From: Lysobacter sp. A03
Lineage (GTDB): Bacteria; Pseudomonadota; Gammaproteobacteria; Xanthomonadales; Xanthomonadaceae
Reading direction: 5' to 3'
Length of the DNA stretch: 34,482 nucleotides
NCBI RefSeq assembly: GCF_000855665.1
Contig: NZ_JXSS01000083.1
Location: forward strand, 1 to 34,482
Position 1 is the stretch's first letter. The number at the start of each line of letters is the position of its first letter. Shown here one piece after another: positions 1 to 7,875 of the stretch. The notes below the pieces were generated by a model. That model saw nothing but the letters and a program-made list of their open reading frames with translations, made no database searches and was not told the origin of the DNA. The position numbers and the translations under genes were made by a program.

Positions 1-1
1 G

Positions 2-397
2 AACCTGACCAGCCGCAACAAGGCGGGCAAGGCGATGCTGTCGCTGACCCCCAACGCGAGCGTGCTGCAGCCGGCCGCGGTGGACAATCCGGCGCAGGAC
101 CGCGTGGTGGTCGCCACCAGCGCGGGCCACCTGCTCGCGTTCCCGGTCGCGGAGTTGCCGGAACTCGACAAGGGCAAGGGCAACAAGCTGATCGACATTC
201 CGCGCGCGAAGCTGGGCACCGAGCGGGTGATCGCGGTCGCCGTGGTCAACGAAGGCGGCTCACTTCTGGTCAAGTCCGGCGCGCGCACCATGACGCTCAC
301 CTGGAAGGATCTGGATGCCTACACCGGCGCCCGCGCCGCCCGCGGCGGCCTGCTGCCGCGCGGTTGGCAGAAGGTCGACGGCCTGCAGTCCGAATAG
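2..397 (+). CDS. parC: DNA topoisomerase IV subunit A, C-terminal end (partial)
   Basis: Only the last 131 codons are present; the reading frame is open from base 2 and ends in TAG. ParC is the DNA-cleaving and rejoining subunit of topoisomerase IV, which decatenates sister chromosomes with ParE. What is visible is the end of the C-terminal beta-pinwheel DNA-binding domain: a blade with SRNKAGKAML, then VVVATSAGHLLAFPV, the basic loop ELDKGKGNKLIDIP, and a tail reading TGARAARGGLLPRGWQKVDG. From memory these align well with the E. coli ParC tail (LSKGKGNKIINIP, TGERGRRGTLMRGLQRID). GyrA is the alternative, but its pinwheel and acidic tail differ. The catalytic tyrosine lies upstream of the window. 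The stop codon overlaps the ribosome-binding site of tpm, so the two are probably co-transcribed. Confidence 0.9.
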   Translation, partial: NLTSRNKAGKAMLSLTPNASVLQPAAVDNPAQDRVVVATSAGHLLAFPVAELPELDKGKGNKLIDIPRAKLGTERVIAVAVVNEGGSLLVKSGARTMTLTWKDLDAYTGARAARGGLLPRGWQKVDGLQSE

Positions 398-408
398 GAG
401 CCGCACCG

Positions 409-1065
409 TTGGAACCCGACTTCTGGCAACAGCGCTGGCAGGAAGGCCGCATCGGCTTCCACCAGGACCGTGAAACCCCGTTGATGCTCAAGCACTGGCC
501 GTCGCTGCAGGTGCCAGCAGGCAGCCGGGTGTTCGTTCCTCTGGCGGGGAAGACGCTGGACATGCTGTGGTTTGCCGATCAGGGCTACCGCGTGCTGGGA
601 ATTGAACTGGCGACGACGGCGATCCAACAATTCCTCGCCGAACACGGTCTGCAGGCGGAAATCACCGACGCCCCCGACGCCCGCCATTACCGGGCCGGTG
701 ATATCGAGTTGATCAACGGCGATGTGTTTGAGCAGGACCCCGCACAGCTGGCCGGGTGCGACGCCGTCTACGACCGCGCCGCGCTGATCGCGCTGCCGCC
801 CGCCCTGCGCCAGCGCTACGTGCGCGAGGTGTACGGCCGGTTGCCCAGCGGCTGCCGTGGCCTGCTGATCACCCTGGAATACCCGCAGTCCGAGAAAGCC
901 GGCCCGCCCTTCAGCGTCGAGGAAGACGAGGTGCGGGCGTTGTTCAGCCCCCAATGGGAGGTCGGCGTCCTCGAGCGTCGCGAGATCCTCGCCCAGCAGC
1001 CGAACTTCAGCGCCGAAGGCGTAAGCGCCCTGCACACCGTGGTGTACGAACTGCGCCGGCGATAG
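409..1065 (+). CDS. tpm: Thiopurine S-methyltransferase family protein
   Basis: 218 residues, the same length as Pseudomonas bacterial TPMT. The family transfers a methyl group from S-adenosylmethionine to thiopurines; in bacteria the enzyme also methylates selenite and tellurite species. I place the start at TTG 409, because AGGAG at 396-400 sits 8 nt upstream and the protein then begins MEPDFWQQRWQEGRIGFHQ, the usual start of the family. An earlier TTG at 364 would add 15 unconserved residues read out of frame through the end of parC. The fold is a Rossmann methyltransferase: VPLAGKTLDMLWFADQGYRV is the SAM-binding motif I region with the following helix, GIELA ends strand 2, CDAVYDRAALIALPP is motif IV, and LLITLEYPQ is a late core strand. 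It lies 11 nt after parC and converges on asnB across 38 nt. The native substrate is unknown. Confidence 0.88.
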   Translation: MEPDFWQQRWQEGRIGFHQDRETPLMLKHWPSLQVPAGSRVFVPLAGKTLDMLWFADQGYRVLGIELATTAIQQFLAEHGLQAEITDAPDARHYRAGDIELINGDVFEQDPAQLAGCDAVYDRAALIALPPALRQRYVREVYGRLPSGCRGLLITLEYPQSEKAGPPFSVEEDEVRALFSPQWEVGVLERREILAQQPNFSAEGVSALHTVVYELRRR

Positions 1066-1103
1066 GTCTCTGCCGATACCTGATCGCCGGGCAGGAAATC
1101 ACC

Positions 1104-2798
1104 TTACGCGTTGGCCGCCTGGTGCACGCCGCGCATCGCCCGTCCCGACGGGTCCGCCGCATTGGCAAACGATGCATCCCACGCCAGCGCGGTCTCGGTC
1201 GAGCAGGCGATCGACTTGCCACCGGGCACCGTACGGGCGCAGACATCGCCGGGAAAATGCTGCTCGAACAGCTCGCGATACCAGTAACCCTCCTTGGTCA
1301 CGGGGGTGTTGATGGGAAATCGGGTTGCCGCATCCGCCAGCTGCGCGTCACTGACCATCGCTTCTGCGTGATCCTTGAGGCCGTCGATCCAGCCGTAGCC
1401 GACGCCGTCGCTGAACTGCTCCTTCTGCCGCCACAGGATCGAGTCGGGCAGGTAGCCCTCGAAGGCCTCGCGCAGCACCGCCTTCTCGATGCGAACCGTG
1501 CCGTCCGCGCGCATACCCACCATCTTGGCGCTGGCATCCATCTTCATGGCGACCTCCATGAAGGCCACGTCCAAGAACGGCACCCGCGGCTCCACGCCCC
1601 AGGCCATCATCGACTTGTTGGCACGCAGGCAGTCGTAGTTATGCAGCGCGTCGATCTTGCGCACCAGCTCCTCGTGGAACTCGCGCGCGTTGGGCGCCTT
1701 GTGGAAGTACAGGTAGCCGCCGAAGATCTCGTCGCTGCCCTCGCCCGAGAGGACCATCTTCACGCCCATCGCCTTGATCCGCCGCGCGAGCAGGAACATC
1801 GGGGTGGAGGCGCGGATGGTGGTGACGTCATAGGTCTCGATATGCCGGATCACCTCGGGAATGGCGTCAATACCCTCCTCCTGGGTGTAGGTGAAACCGT
1901 GGTGGACGGTGCCCAGCGCCTCGGCCGCGATCTCGGCAGCGGCCAGATCGGGGGAGCCTTCCAGCCCGATGGCGAACGAATGCAGTCGCGGCCACCACGC
2001 CTCGGCCTGGTCGTCCTCCTCGATGCGCTTGCGTGCGAACCGCGCGGCGCAGGCGGCGACCAGTGAGGAATCCAGCCCACCTGACAACAGCACGCCGTAC
2101 GGCACATCGCACATCAGCTGGCGATGCACGGCCGCCTCGAAGGCTTCGCGAAGCTCGGCCGGATCGACCCGAACGCCGACGGTGGCGGCGTGGTCACGCC
2201 ACGGCCGCTGGTAGTAACGGACCACTTCGCCGTGTGCGCTGTCGTAGAAATGCCCGGGTGGAAACTGGGCGACGTCATCGCAGATGTCGGCCAGCGCTTT
2301 CATCTCCGAGGCCACGCACAGGCGTCCGGCGGCATCGTGGCCCCAATACAGGGGCACCACGCCGATCGGATCGCGCGCGATCAGCACCCGCTGCGCGGCC
2401 CGATCCCACAACGCGAAGGCAAAGATGCCGTTGAGGCGGTTCAACCAGCCACCGATGTCGGCGTCCTCGCGGAACAGCGCGCTGATGACCTCGCAGTCCG
2501 ACTCGGTCTGGAAGTCGTAGGGCTGGCGCAGCGACGCTTTCAGCTCGCGGTGGTTGTAGATCTCGCCGTTGACCGCCAGCACCAGGTCGCCGTCGGCGGA
2601 GCGCATCGGCTGCGCGCCACCGGCCGGATCGACGATGGCCAGGCGCTCATGAACCAGGATCGCCGCCTCATCGACGTACACACCGCTCCAGTCCGGACCG
2701 CGGTGGCGTTGACGCCGGGAATGCTCAAGCGCGAGGGCGCGCAGCGGTTGCAGATCGTCACCGGGTTGCTGGCGGAAGATGCCGAGGATCGAACACAT
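1104..2798 (-). CDS. asnB: Asparagine synthetase B (glutamine-hydrolysing)
   Basis: 564 residues (E. coli AsnB 554). It converts aspartate, glutamine and ATP to asparagine, glutamate, AMP and pyrophosphate in the cytosol. Cys2 (MCSILGIF) is the N-terminal nucleophile of the class II glutaminase domain; RHRGPDWSG (32-40), ERLAIVDP (51-58) and NGEIYNH (77-83) are its glutamine-binding motifs. The synthetase domain has the ATP pyrophosphatase loop SGGLDSS (239-245), then MVLSGEGSDEIFGGYLYFHKAP and RVPFLD, all typical of AsnB. The ATG is fixed by Cys2 and by CAGGAG on the minus strand about 9 nt upstream. The gene stands alone, convergent with tpm and divergent from the M28 peptidase at 3174. Its 5' leader carries a terminator and an Asn-rich leader ORF (separate entries), so expression is probably attenuated according to charged tRNA-Asn supply. 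Confidence 0.96.
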   Translation of the reverse strand: MCSILGIFRQQPGDDLQPLRALALEHSRRQRHRGPDWSGVYVDEAAILVHERLAIVDPAGGAQPMRSADGDLVLAVNGEIYNHRELKASLRQPYDFQTESDCEVISALFREDADIGGWLNRLNGIFAFALWDRAAQRVLIARDPIGVVPLYWGHDAAGRLCVASEMKALADICDDVAQFPPGHFYDSAHGEVVRYYQRPWRDHAATVGVRVDPAELREAFEAAVHRQLMCDVPYGVLLSGGLDSSLVAACAARFARKRIEEDDQAEAWWPRLHSFAIGLEGSPDLAAAEIAAEALGTVHHGFTYTQEEGIDAIPEVIRHIETYDVTTIRASTPMFLLARRIKAMGVKMVLSGEGSDEIFGGYLYFHKAPNAREFHEELVRKIDALHNYDCLRANKSMMAWGVEPRVPFLDVAFMEVAMKMDASAKMVGMRADGTVRIEKAVLREAFEGYLPDSILWRQKEQFSDGVGYGWIDGLKDHAEAMVSDAQLADAATRFPINTPVTKEGYWYRELFEQHFPGDVCARTVPGGKSIACSTETALAWDASFANAADPSGRAMRGVHQAANA

Positions 2799-2830
2799 GG
2801 GGGGGAACTCCTGAAGGGAAAAAACTACGG

Positions 2831-2864
2831 AAAAAAAAGGCCCGCACTTCGCAGTGCAGGCCTT
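2831..2864 (-). terminator. Intrinsic terminator in the asnB leader (attenuator)
   Basis: On the minus strand AAGGCCTGCACT (2864-2853) pairs with AGTGCGGGCCTT (2848-2837) across a GCGA tetraloop: 12 bp with one G-U pair, followed by a run of eight T's (2838-2831), two of which are in the stem. It lies 32 nt upstream of the asnB ATG. No minus-strand gene ends here, because the next gene upstream (M28 peptidase, 3174) is divergent. The hairpin can therefore act only on transcripts started in the asnB leader. No T-run follows in the plus direction. Confidence 0.88.
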
Positions 2865-2910
2865 GGATTCGATTCGTGCGTTTTGTCGTACGCGCTAGTC
2901 GTCGGCCTGC
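2856..2910 (-). promoter_or_regulatory. Antiterminator pairing of the asnB attenuator
   Basis: GCAGGCC (2910-2904, inside the Pro-Gln-Ala codons of the leader ORF) is an exact complement of GGCCTGC (2862-2856) in the 5' arm of the terminator, so 7 GC-rich base pairs can form in place of the terminator. A ribosome stalled on the Asn codons (2936-2922) would leave GCAGGCC largely free and favour this pairing. A ribosome at the TAG (2897-2895) would cover it and allow termination. Complementarity is seen; the switch is inferred from known trp/his/thr attenuators. Confidence 0.7.
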
Positions 2911-3020
2911 GGGAGGCGGACGTTGTTATTCCAGTTGAGCTGAGCCGCACAATGCGTCGCACACGGCGTGGAACCGGTGACGAAGGACGCGAAGAAAATC
3001 TGGGCGGAAGCTGGACGCAT
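2895..3020 (-). CDS. Putative asnB leader peptide (Asn-rich, attenuator)
   Basis: Small ORF on the asnB strand, 41 codons plus TAG if started at ATG 3018-3020; an in-frame ATG at 3036-3038 would give 47. Its C-terminal part reads CAAQLNWNNNVRLPQADD: four Asn codons out of five (AAC TGG AAT AAC AAC, 2936-2922), 8 codons before the stop. No other role for such a short peptide is apparent. Position and composition match leader peptides of amino-acid operons, in which the ribosome stalls at codons for the end product. After the stop (2895) come 30 nt and then an intrinsic terminator. The initiation site is the weak point: the ATG directly follows a 7-bp palindrome whose GGGGGA is the only SD-like sequence. 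Asn-codon clustering and the matching RNA elements are seen; translation is inferred. Confidence 0.7.
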   Translation of the reverse strand: MRPASAQIFFASFVTGSTPCATHCAAQLNWNNNVRLPQADD

Positions 3021-3037
3021 TGGGGGAGCTTCCCCCA
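3021..3037. repeat. Perfect 7-bp palindrome in the asnB / M28 divergent region
   Basis: TGGGGGA-GCT-TCCCCCA, arms of 7 bp with a 3-nt spacer. It lies between the two possible start codons of the asnB leader ORF on the minus strand, and about 135 nt upstream of the M28 peptidase on the plus strand. It could be an RNA hairpin covering the leader's SD-like GGGGGA, or an operator. No T-run follows, so it is not an intrinsic terminator. Confidence 0.6.
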
Positions 3038-3173
3038 TCCGGATGCCACACGCAAGCGCTCATCCAGCTCGCCGGCGCTGCTGACCCGCGAAAACTGATG
3101 GGTCCACTGATCCTCGCCGCATGCCGGCGCCGTTATCATCGGCAGACCGTTCCGGCCCGGCCTGGGGAAATAG

Positions 3174-5495
3174 ATGCCGCACAAGAGACGATCCGCTGGA
3201 GCGGGTTCGCACGCAGACGCGATGCAGTCGGAAACAGCGCGCTGGGCATCGCTGGCCGTGATCGTGTTGTTTGTGCTTTCCGCTGCCTTGTCACTGCGCG
3301 GCGACCAGCCGCCTGCCAGCGTCGGGATCGATGCGCCGGCCACCGTGTTTTCGGCGTCGCGCGCAGCCACGGTGCTGGCACGGGTGCTCGGCGACGAGCA
3401 GCCCCACCCCACCGGCAGCGCTGCCAATGCGCGCGTCCGCGATCGCATCGTCGCCGAGCTGGCCCGCATCGGTGTACAGGCACAGGTCCAACGCCGGTTT
3501 GCCTGCGGCGCCAGCACCTGCGCGACGGTGGAGAATATCGTCGCCCGGATTCCGGGCACGAATGCGGACCAGGCCGTCCTACTGGCGGCCCACTACGACT
3601 CTGTGGGCGCAGGACCGGGGGCCTCCGACGATGGCGCCGGCGTTGCCACCCTGATTGAATCGGCGCGGGCCCTGCTCGCCGGCCCGCCACTGGCCCGCGA
3701 CGTCTGGCTTCTGGCCAGCGACGGCGAGGAGCTAGGCCTGATTGGTGCGGAAGCCTTCGTGCGCGAGCCCGAGTTCACCCGTATCGCGACGGTGATCAAC
3801 CTGGAGGCCCGCGGCACGCGCGGTGCGAGCCTGTTGATCGAAACCCAGCCCGGCAACGCGCAGATCATCGCGGCACTGCGCCGCGCGCTGCCTCGCGCCA
3901 GCGGCTCATCGCTGGACTACGAAATCTACCGCAGCCTGCCCAACGACACCGACTTCACGGTGTTCAGCCGCGAGGGGCGCGAGGGCCTGAACTTTGCCTG
4001 GGCGAAGGGCGCGGCGCGCTACCACACCCCGCTGGACAACCTCGCCCATCTGGACCGGGGCTCGCTGCAGCATCACGGCGACAACGCATTGGCGATGACG
4101 CGCGAGCTGGCGGGACGGGCTCCCTCCGCCACAGCAGATTCCGCAGGCGGTGTCGCTCAGGACGCGGTGTTTTTCAACCTGTTTGGCGCGACCGTTGCCG
4201 CGTGGCCGGTGATGCTTAATCCGTTCCTGCTCGCCCTTGGACTGGCGCTGTGGCTCGCACTTGGCGTGCGCCTGGTCCGACGCGGTTCGCGTACGGCAAC
4301 GTTGGCGTTCGCGTCGATTGCGGTGCTGGCACTCCTGGCGGTCTTGGCCGGACTGGGCTGGGGAGTCCACGTGCTGTTGCAGGCGTTGGGCGCAATGGCG
4401 GCGATGTGGACCGCGCAGAGCGCGCTGCTGGTCGCCACGTTCGTGGCCCTGGCCTTGCCGCCGATGCTGCTGGGCGGCTACGCGGTGCAGCGCTGGTGCG
4501 GCCTGCCGGCCCTCGCCTTGGCGACCTTGTTGCCGTTTGCGATCGTCGCGGCGGCGGCGGTGGCCGCAATGCCGGGAGCCAGCTACCTCGGGCTGCTGCC
4601 GCTGCTGGCGGCGGGCATCTGCGCACACCTCGTCCTCGGGCGACCCGTACTCTGGTCAGCTGTCGCCGCTGTTGTGGCGGCCGGCCTCTGGTTTCCGTAC
4701 GCGGTGGATTCGTACCCGGCCATCGGGCATCCCGGTTTGCCTGCAACCACGCTGTTGAGCGGCGTCATCGTGCTGCCGTTGTTGCCCGCGCTACTGAGCC
4801 TCCGCCGCGCGGTGTGGGCGCTGGCGCTCGCAGGTGTGGCGGTGACGTTCGCATGCGCGCTGCTCGCCCTCGCCCGACCCGCGTTCGATGCGGACGTGCC
4901 GCGCCCGGCGAACCTGTTGTATGCGGGTGACAGCGACGCCGCACGGCTGTACCTGAAACCACTTGCGACGATGCCGGTGGGCTTCATGCGCCAGGCAGGC
5001 TTTGCGGACGTCTCCCGTCCGGTCACGGCGTGGTTGGGGTGGGGGTATCCGAGCGCGAACGGGCCGACACTGCCGGCGCCTTCTCTGCAGGTCGAGTCCG
5101 ACGGCATCCGCGATGGCCGACGCCACATCGCGATTCGCGTGACGTCCACCCGAAATGCCAAGGAAGGAGGATTGGTGCTGCCGGGCGACATCGACGTGGC
5201 CTCCATCCGGGTCCAGGGGCAAGCGTTGGCGCCGTCGCGCTGGCACGCCGAGCCAACGCGCTGGCGCCGTATAGCCCTCGTAGGACTACCCTTGGAAGGC
5301 GCGGTGTTCGAGTTCGAAACAGCGCCCGGACGGAATCTGGAGGTGTACGGCTATGACCGCTCGGCCGGCCTCCCGCCGGTGATGGAGCCCGCGGCCCGTG
5401 CACGCGATGCGGTGGCGATGCCGATCCACGGCGGCGATTCGACGATCGCGTGGCAACGCATCGAGGTAGCCGCGACACCGCAGTCGCAAAAATGA
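3174..5495 (+). CDS. Polytopic membrane M28 family zinc metallopeptidase
   Basis: 773 residues. A first membrane segment (about 25-42) precedes an M28 aminopeptidase-type domain with all expected zinc ligands and catalytic residues: His140 (AAHYDS), Asp152 (SDDGAG), Glu185/Glu186 (SDGEELG), Glu211 (INLEARG) and His284 (ARYHTPLDN). After about residue 340 come some eight hydrophobic helices and then a soluble C-terminal region of about 190 residues. This resembles the membrane-anchored M28 group that includes eukaryotic FXNA/ERMP1, with the catalytic domain probably periplasmic here. The ATG at 3174 has GGGGA about 5 nt upstream; a second in-frame ATG at 3222 is possible. The gene diverges from asnB and ends 4 nt before the converging dapE stop. 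The substrate cannot be told from sequence; an exopeptidase on small peptides is the family expectation. Confidence 0.87.
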   Translation: MPHKRRSAGAGSHADAMQSETARWASLAVIVLFVLSAALSLRGDQPPASVGIDAPATVFSASRAATVLARVLGDEQPHPTGSAANARVRDRIVAELARIGVQAQVQRRFACGASTCATVENIVARIPGTNADQAVLLAAHYDSVGAGPGASDDGAGVATLIESARALLAGPPLARDVWLLASDGEELGLIGAEAFVREPEFTRIATVINLEARGTRGASLLIETQPGNAQIIAALRRALPRASGSSLDYEIYRSLPNDTDFTVFSREGREGLNFAWAKGAARYHTPLDNLAHLDRGSLQHHGDNALAMTRELAGRAPSATADSAGGVAQDAVFFNLFGATVAAWPVMLNPFLLALGLALWLALGVRLVRRGSRTATLAFASIAVLALLAVLAGLGWGVHVLLQALGAMAAMWTAQSALLVATFVALALPPMLLGGYAVQRWCGLPALALATLLPFAIVAAAAVAAMPGASYLGLLPLLAAGICAHLVLGRPVLWSAVAAVVAAGLWFPYAVDSYPAIGHPGLPATTLLSGVIVLPLLPALLSLRRAVWALALAGVAVTFACALLALARPAFDADVPRPANLLYAGDSDAARLYLKPLATMPVGFMRQAGFADVSRPVTAWLGWGYPSANGPTLPAPSLQVESDGIRDGRRHIAIRVTSTRNAKEGGLVLPGDIDVASIRVQGQALAPSRWHAEPTRWRRIALVGLPLEGAVFEFETAPGRNLEVYGYDRSAGLPPVMEPAARARDAVAMPIHGGDSTIAWQRIEVAATPQSQK

Positions 5496-5499
5496 AGGC

Positions 5500-6645
5500 T
5501 CACGCGCCCGTTGGCACCAGCAGCTTCTCGACCAGCGCGTGATACAGATCGGGCAGCGCTTCCAGATCGGCCACAGCCACGTTCTCGTCCACCTGGTGGA
5601 TGCTGGCATTCACCGGGCCGACCTCTATGCACTGGGTCCCCAGCGTCGCGATGAAGCGCGCATCGGACGTGCCACCGCCGGTGCTTTCTTCCGGCGCTTC
5701 GCCGCACAGCTCGGTCAGCACCTCGCGCGCGGCCTGCCGCAGCGGACCCTCCGGGGTAAAGAATGGCTCGCCGCTGCGATGCCAGTGGATCGCGTAATCA
5801 AGCCCGTGCGCGCGCAGCACCTGCTCGCACTCCTGCTCCAGGGCGGTGGCGTTCCAGGTCGGGTTGTAGCGCAGGTTGAATACCACTTGCAGGGCACCGG
5901 GAATCACGTTGCTCGCACCGGTGCCCGCTCGGATGTTGCTGATCTGCAGGCTGGTGGGCGGAAAGGTTTCGAAGCCCTCGTCCCAGCGTCGCGCCGTCAG
6001 CGCCGCCAGTGCCGGCAGCGCCTGGTGAACCGGATTGCGCGCCTTGTCCGGGTAGGCGACATGGCCCTGGATGCCGCGCACGTCGAGGGTCGCAGTGAGG
6101 CTGCCGCGCCGACCGACGCGCAGCAGATCGCCCAGCTTCGTGGTCGAGGATGGCTCGCCGGTGATGCACCAGTCGATGCGCTCACCGCGCTCACGGAACA
6201 GCTCGGTGACCCGGCGCACGCCGTCGATCGCGTCGCCCTCCTCATCGGAGGTCAGCAACAGGGCCAGCCGGCCGGCGTGGTGGGGATGCGCAGCGACGAA
6301 GCGCTCGGCGGCGATGACGAACGCGGCAACGCTGCCCTTCATGTCCGCCGCGCCGCGCCCGTACAGCACGCCGTCGCGGATCTCCGGCGCAAACGGGTCA
6401 CTGGTCCAGTCCGCTACGGGACCTGGGGGCACCACGTCGGTATGGCCCAACAGCACCAGCGTTGGCCCGTCGCCCTCACCGTGTGTCGCCCACAGGTTGT
6501 CGACCGCGCCGAAGCGCAGGTGCTCGCAGGCGAAGCCGGCGCGTTGCAGGCGCTCGCTGATCAGCGCCTGGCAGCCGGCATCGTCGGGCGTCACCGAGGC
6601 CCTGCTGATCAACTCACACGTAAGCGCGAGAACGTCGCTGCTCAT
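5500..6645 (-). CDS. dapE: Succinyl-diaminopimelate desuccinylase
   Basis: 381 residues (E. coli 375). It hydrolyses N-succinyl-LL-2,6-diaminopimelate to LL-diaminopimelate and succinate in the succinylase branch of lysine/DAP synthesis, which supplies peptidoglycan and lysine. Di-zinc M20 peptidase features: His68 and Asp70 ([11 protein letters not shown]), bridging Asp101 (GRGAADMKG), general base Glu135 with Glu136 (TSDEEGDA), Glu164 (ITGEPS), and a C-terminal His in [20 protein letters not shown] is the substrate-binding loop near the end. The ATG overlaps the yffB stop by 4 nt (ATGA), as expected for the last gene of map-glnD-dapD-yffB-dapE. It converges on the M28 gene across only 4 nt, with no visible terminator between them. 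Confidence 0.97.
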   Translation of the reverse strand: MSSDVLALTCELISRASVTPDDAGCQALISERLQRAGFACEHLRFGAVDNLWATHGEGDGPTLVLLGHTDVVPPGPVADWTSDPFAPEIRDGVLYGRGAADMKGSVAAFVIAAERFVAAHPHHAGRLALLLTSDEEGDAIDGVRRVTELFRERGERIDWCITGEPSSTTKLGDLLRVGRRGSLTATLDVRGIQGHVAYPDKARNPVHQALPALAALTARRWDEGFETFPPTSLQISNIRAGTGASNVIPGALQVVFNLRYNPTWNATALEQECEQVLRAHGLDYAIHWHRSGEPFFTPEGPLRQAAREVLTELCGEAPEESTGGGTSDARFIATLGTQCIEVGPVNASIHQVDENVAVADLEALPDLYHALVEKLLVPTGA

Positions 6646-6998
6646 TGGCCGAAGCGCTGCTTGAAACCATTGTCACTGAAGCGCTGGGAGATCTGGCCGT
6701 CGTCGGTGACCACGACCGGGCGTCGGATCAACTGCGGGTACTCCTTGAGCAGCAACTTCCACTCCGCGTCCGAGCCCGGATTTTTGCGCGACTCCGGCAG
6801 CTGCCGCCAGGTGGTTGAGGATTTGTTGATCATCGCCTCCCAGCCGCCCAGCTTTTCCTGCCATTCCACCAGCGTCTCCGGCGACTGCCGGTTGTCGCGG
6901 TAATCGATGAATTCGTGGGGAATCCCGAATCGGTCCAGCCACTTGCGCGCCTTGCGGCAGGTGTCGCAGTTTGCCAAGCCGTAGAGGGTGGTGGTCAT
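6642..6998 (-). CDS. yffB: ArsC/Spx-family thiol reductase-like protein YffB
   Basis: 118 residues, the usual length of the ArsC/Spx thioredoxin-fold family. It begins [20 protein letters not shown], with the family cysteine at position 11, and has the cis-proline region IRRPVVV at about 92-98. E. coli yffB is likewise directly upstream of dapE, and the STTWRQL and [12 protein letters not shown] segments match YffB rather than true arsenate reductases. The role in E. coli is uncertain (a glutathione-dependent thiol reductase has been proposed). This copy has a second cysteine (C11-D-T-C14), where E. coli YffB, as I recall it, has Ile, giving a CxxC pair able to form a disulfide. It starts 10 nt after the dapD stop and overlaps dapE by 4 nt. 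Confidence 0.85.
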   Translation of the reverse strand: MTTTLYGLANCDTCRKARKWLDRFGIPHEFIDYRDNRQSPETLVEWQEKLGGWEAMINKSSTTWRQLPESRKNPGSDAEWKLLLKEYPQLIRRPVVVTDDGQISQRFSDNGFKQRFGQ

Positions 6999-7008
6999 GG
7001 TTGCCTCC

Positions 7009-7875
7009 TCAGTCGGCCAGCCCGCGCAGCAGGTCGTTGATGCTGGTCTTGGAGCGGGTCCGCTCGTCCACCTGCTTGACGATCACCGCGCAGTACAGGG
7101 AGTGCGAGCCGTCTGCCGCCGGCAACTGCCCGGAGACCACGACGCTGTAGGGCGGCACGCTGCCGTAGCTGACCTCGCCGGTGGCGCGGTTGTAGACGCG
7201 GGTGCTCTGGCCCAGGAACACGCCCATACCGATCACGCTGTGATGGCCGACCACGAAGCCCTCGACCACCTCCGAGCGCGCGCCGATGAAGCAGTGGTCC
7301 TCGATGATCGTGGGCGTGGCCTGCAGCGGCTCCAACACGCCGCCGATACCGGCGCCGCCGGACAGGTGACAGTGCTTGCCGATCTGCGCGCAGGAACCGA
7401 CGGTCGCCCAGGTGTCCACCATGGTCCCCTCGCCCACGTAGGCGCCGATGTTGACGAAGCTGGGCATCAGCACCACGTCGCGGCCGATATGGGCGCCGCG
7501 GCGGACGATCGCACCGGGCACGACGCGCGCGCCAACCTCGCGGAATGCGGCCTCGTCGAAGTCGCCAAAACGCGCCGGGATCTTGTCCCAGAACGGTGCA
7601 GGCCGGGCATCGATGACGCCCATCTCCTGGGTGCGGAAGTACAGCAACACCGCCTTCTTGAGCCATTCATTGACCTTCCAGCCATCGCTGCCGTCAGGCT
7701 CGGCGACGCGCAGCTCGCCCGACTCGATGCCGGCAATGGCGCGCTCGACCATCGGCGTGACGGAGCCGGCGAGTTCGTCGGCGGCAAGGCTTTCGCGACG
7801 CTCGAAGGCGTCTTCGATCACGGCCCGAAGCTCGTCGGTGCTGGCAGGGTTCAGGGCGGTGTTGCTGGGGTTCAC
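7009..7875 (-). CDS. dapD: 2,3,4,5-tetrahydropyridine-2,6-dicarboxylate N-succinyltransferase
   Basis: 288 residues (E. coli 274). It transfers succinyl from succinyl-CoA to tetrahydrodipicolinate, the committed step of the succinylase DAP/lysine pathway whose later step is dapE, two genes downstream. An N-terminal helical domain (about 1-95) is followed by a left-handed parallel beta-helix of hexapeptide repeats (about 115-240): [59 protein letters not shown]. The segment [12 protein letters not shown] and the Lys/Arg-rich tail ([15 protein letters not shown]) are characteristic of DapD. The ATG overlaps the glnD stop by 4 nt. The first 10 or so residues ([10 protein letters not shown]) exceed the E. 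coli start, but no better start with an SD is visible. Confidence 0.97.
   Translation of the reverse strand: MNPSNTALNPASTDELRAVIEDAFERRESLAADELAGSVTPMVERAIAGIESGELRVAEPDGSDGWKVNEWLKKAVLLYFRTQEMGVIDARPAPFWDKIPARFGDFDEAAFREVGARVVPGAIVRRGAHIGRDVVLMPSFVNIGAYVGEGTMVDTWATVGSCAQIGKHCHLSGGAGIGGVLEPLQATPTIIEDHCFIGARSEVVEGFVVGHHSVIGMGVFLGQSTRVYNRATGEVSYGSVPPYSVVVSGQLPAADGSHSLYCAVIVKQVDERTRSKTSINDLLRGLAD

Noticed and set aside
1056-1090. CCGGCGAT / ATCGCCGG inverted repeat between tpm and asnB as a bidirectional terminator
   Set aside because: The arms are separated by 19 nt, one lies in the tpm stop region and no T-run follows either way; too weak to call.
3134-3139. TATCAT as a -10 box for the membrane M28 gene
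   Set aside because: No supporting -35 at usable spacing; a single hexamer match is not enough.
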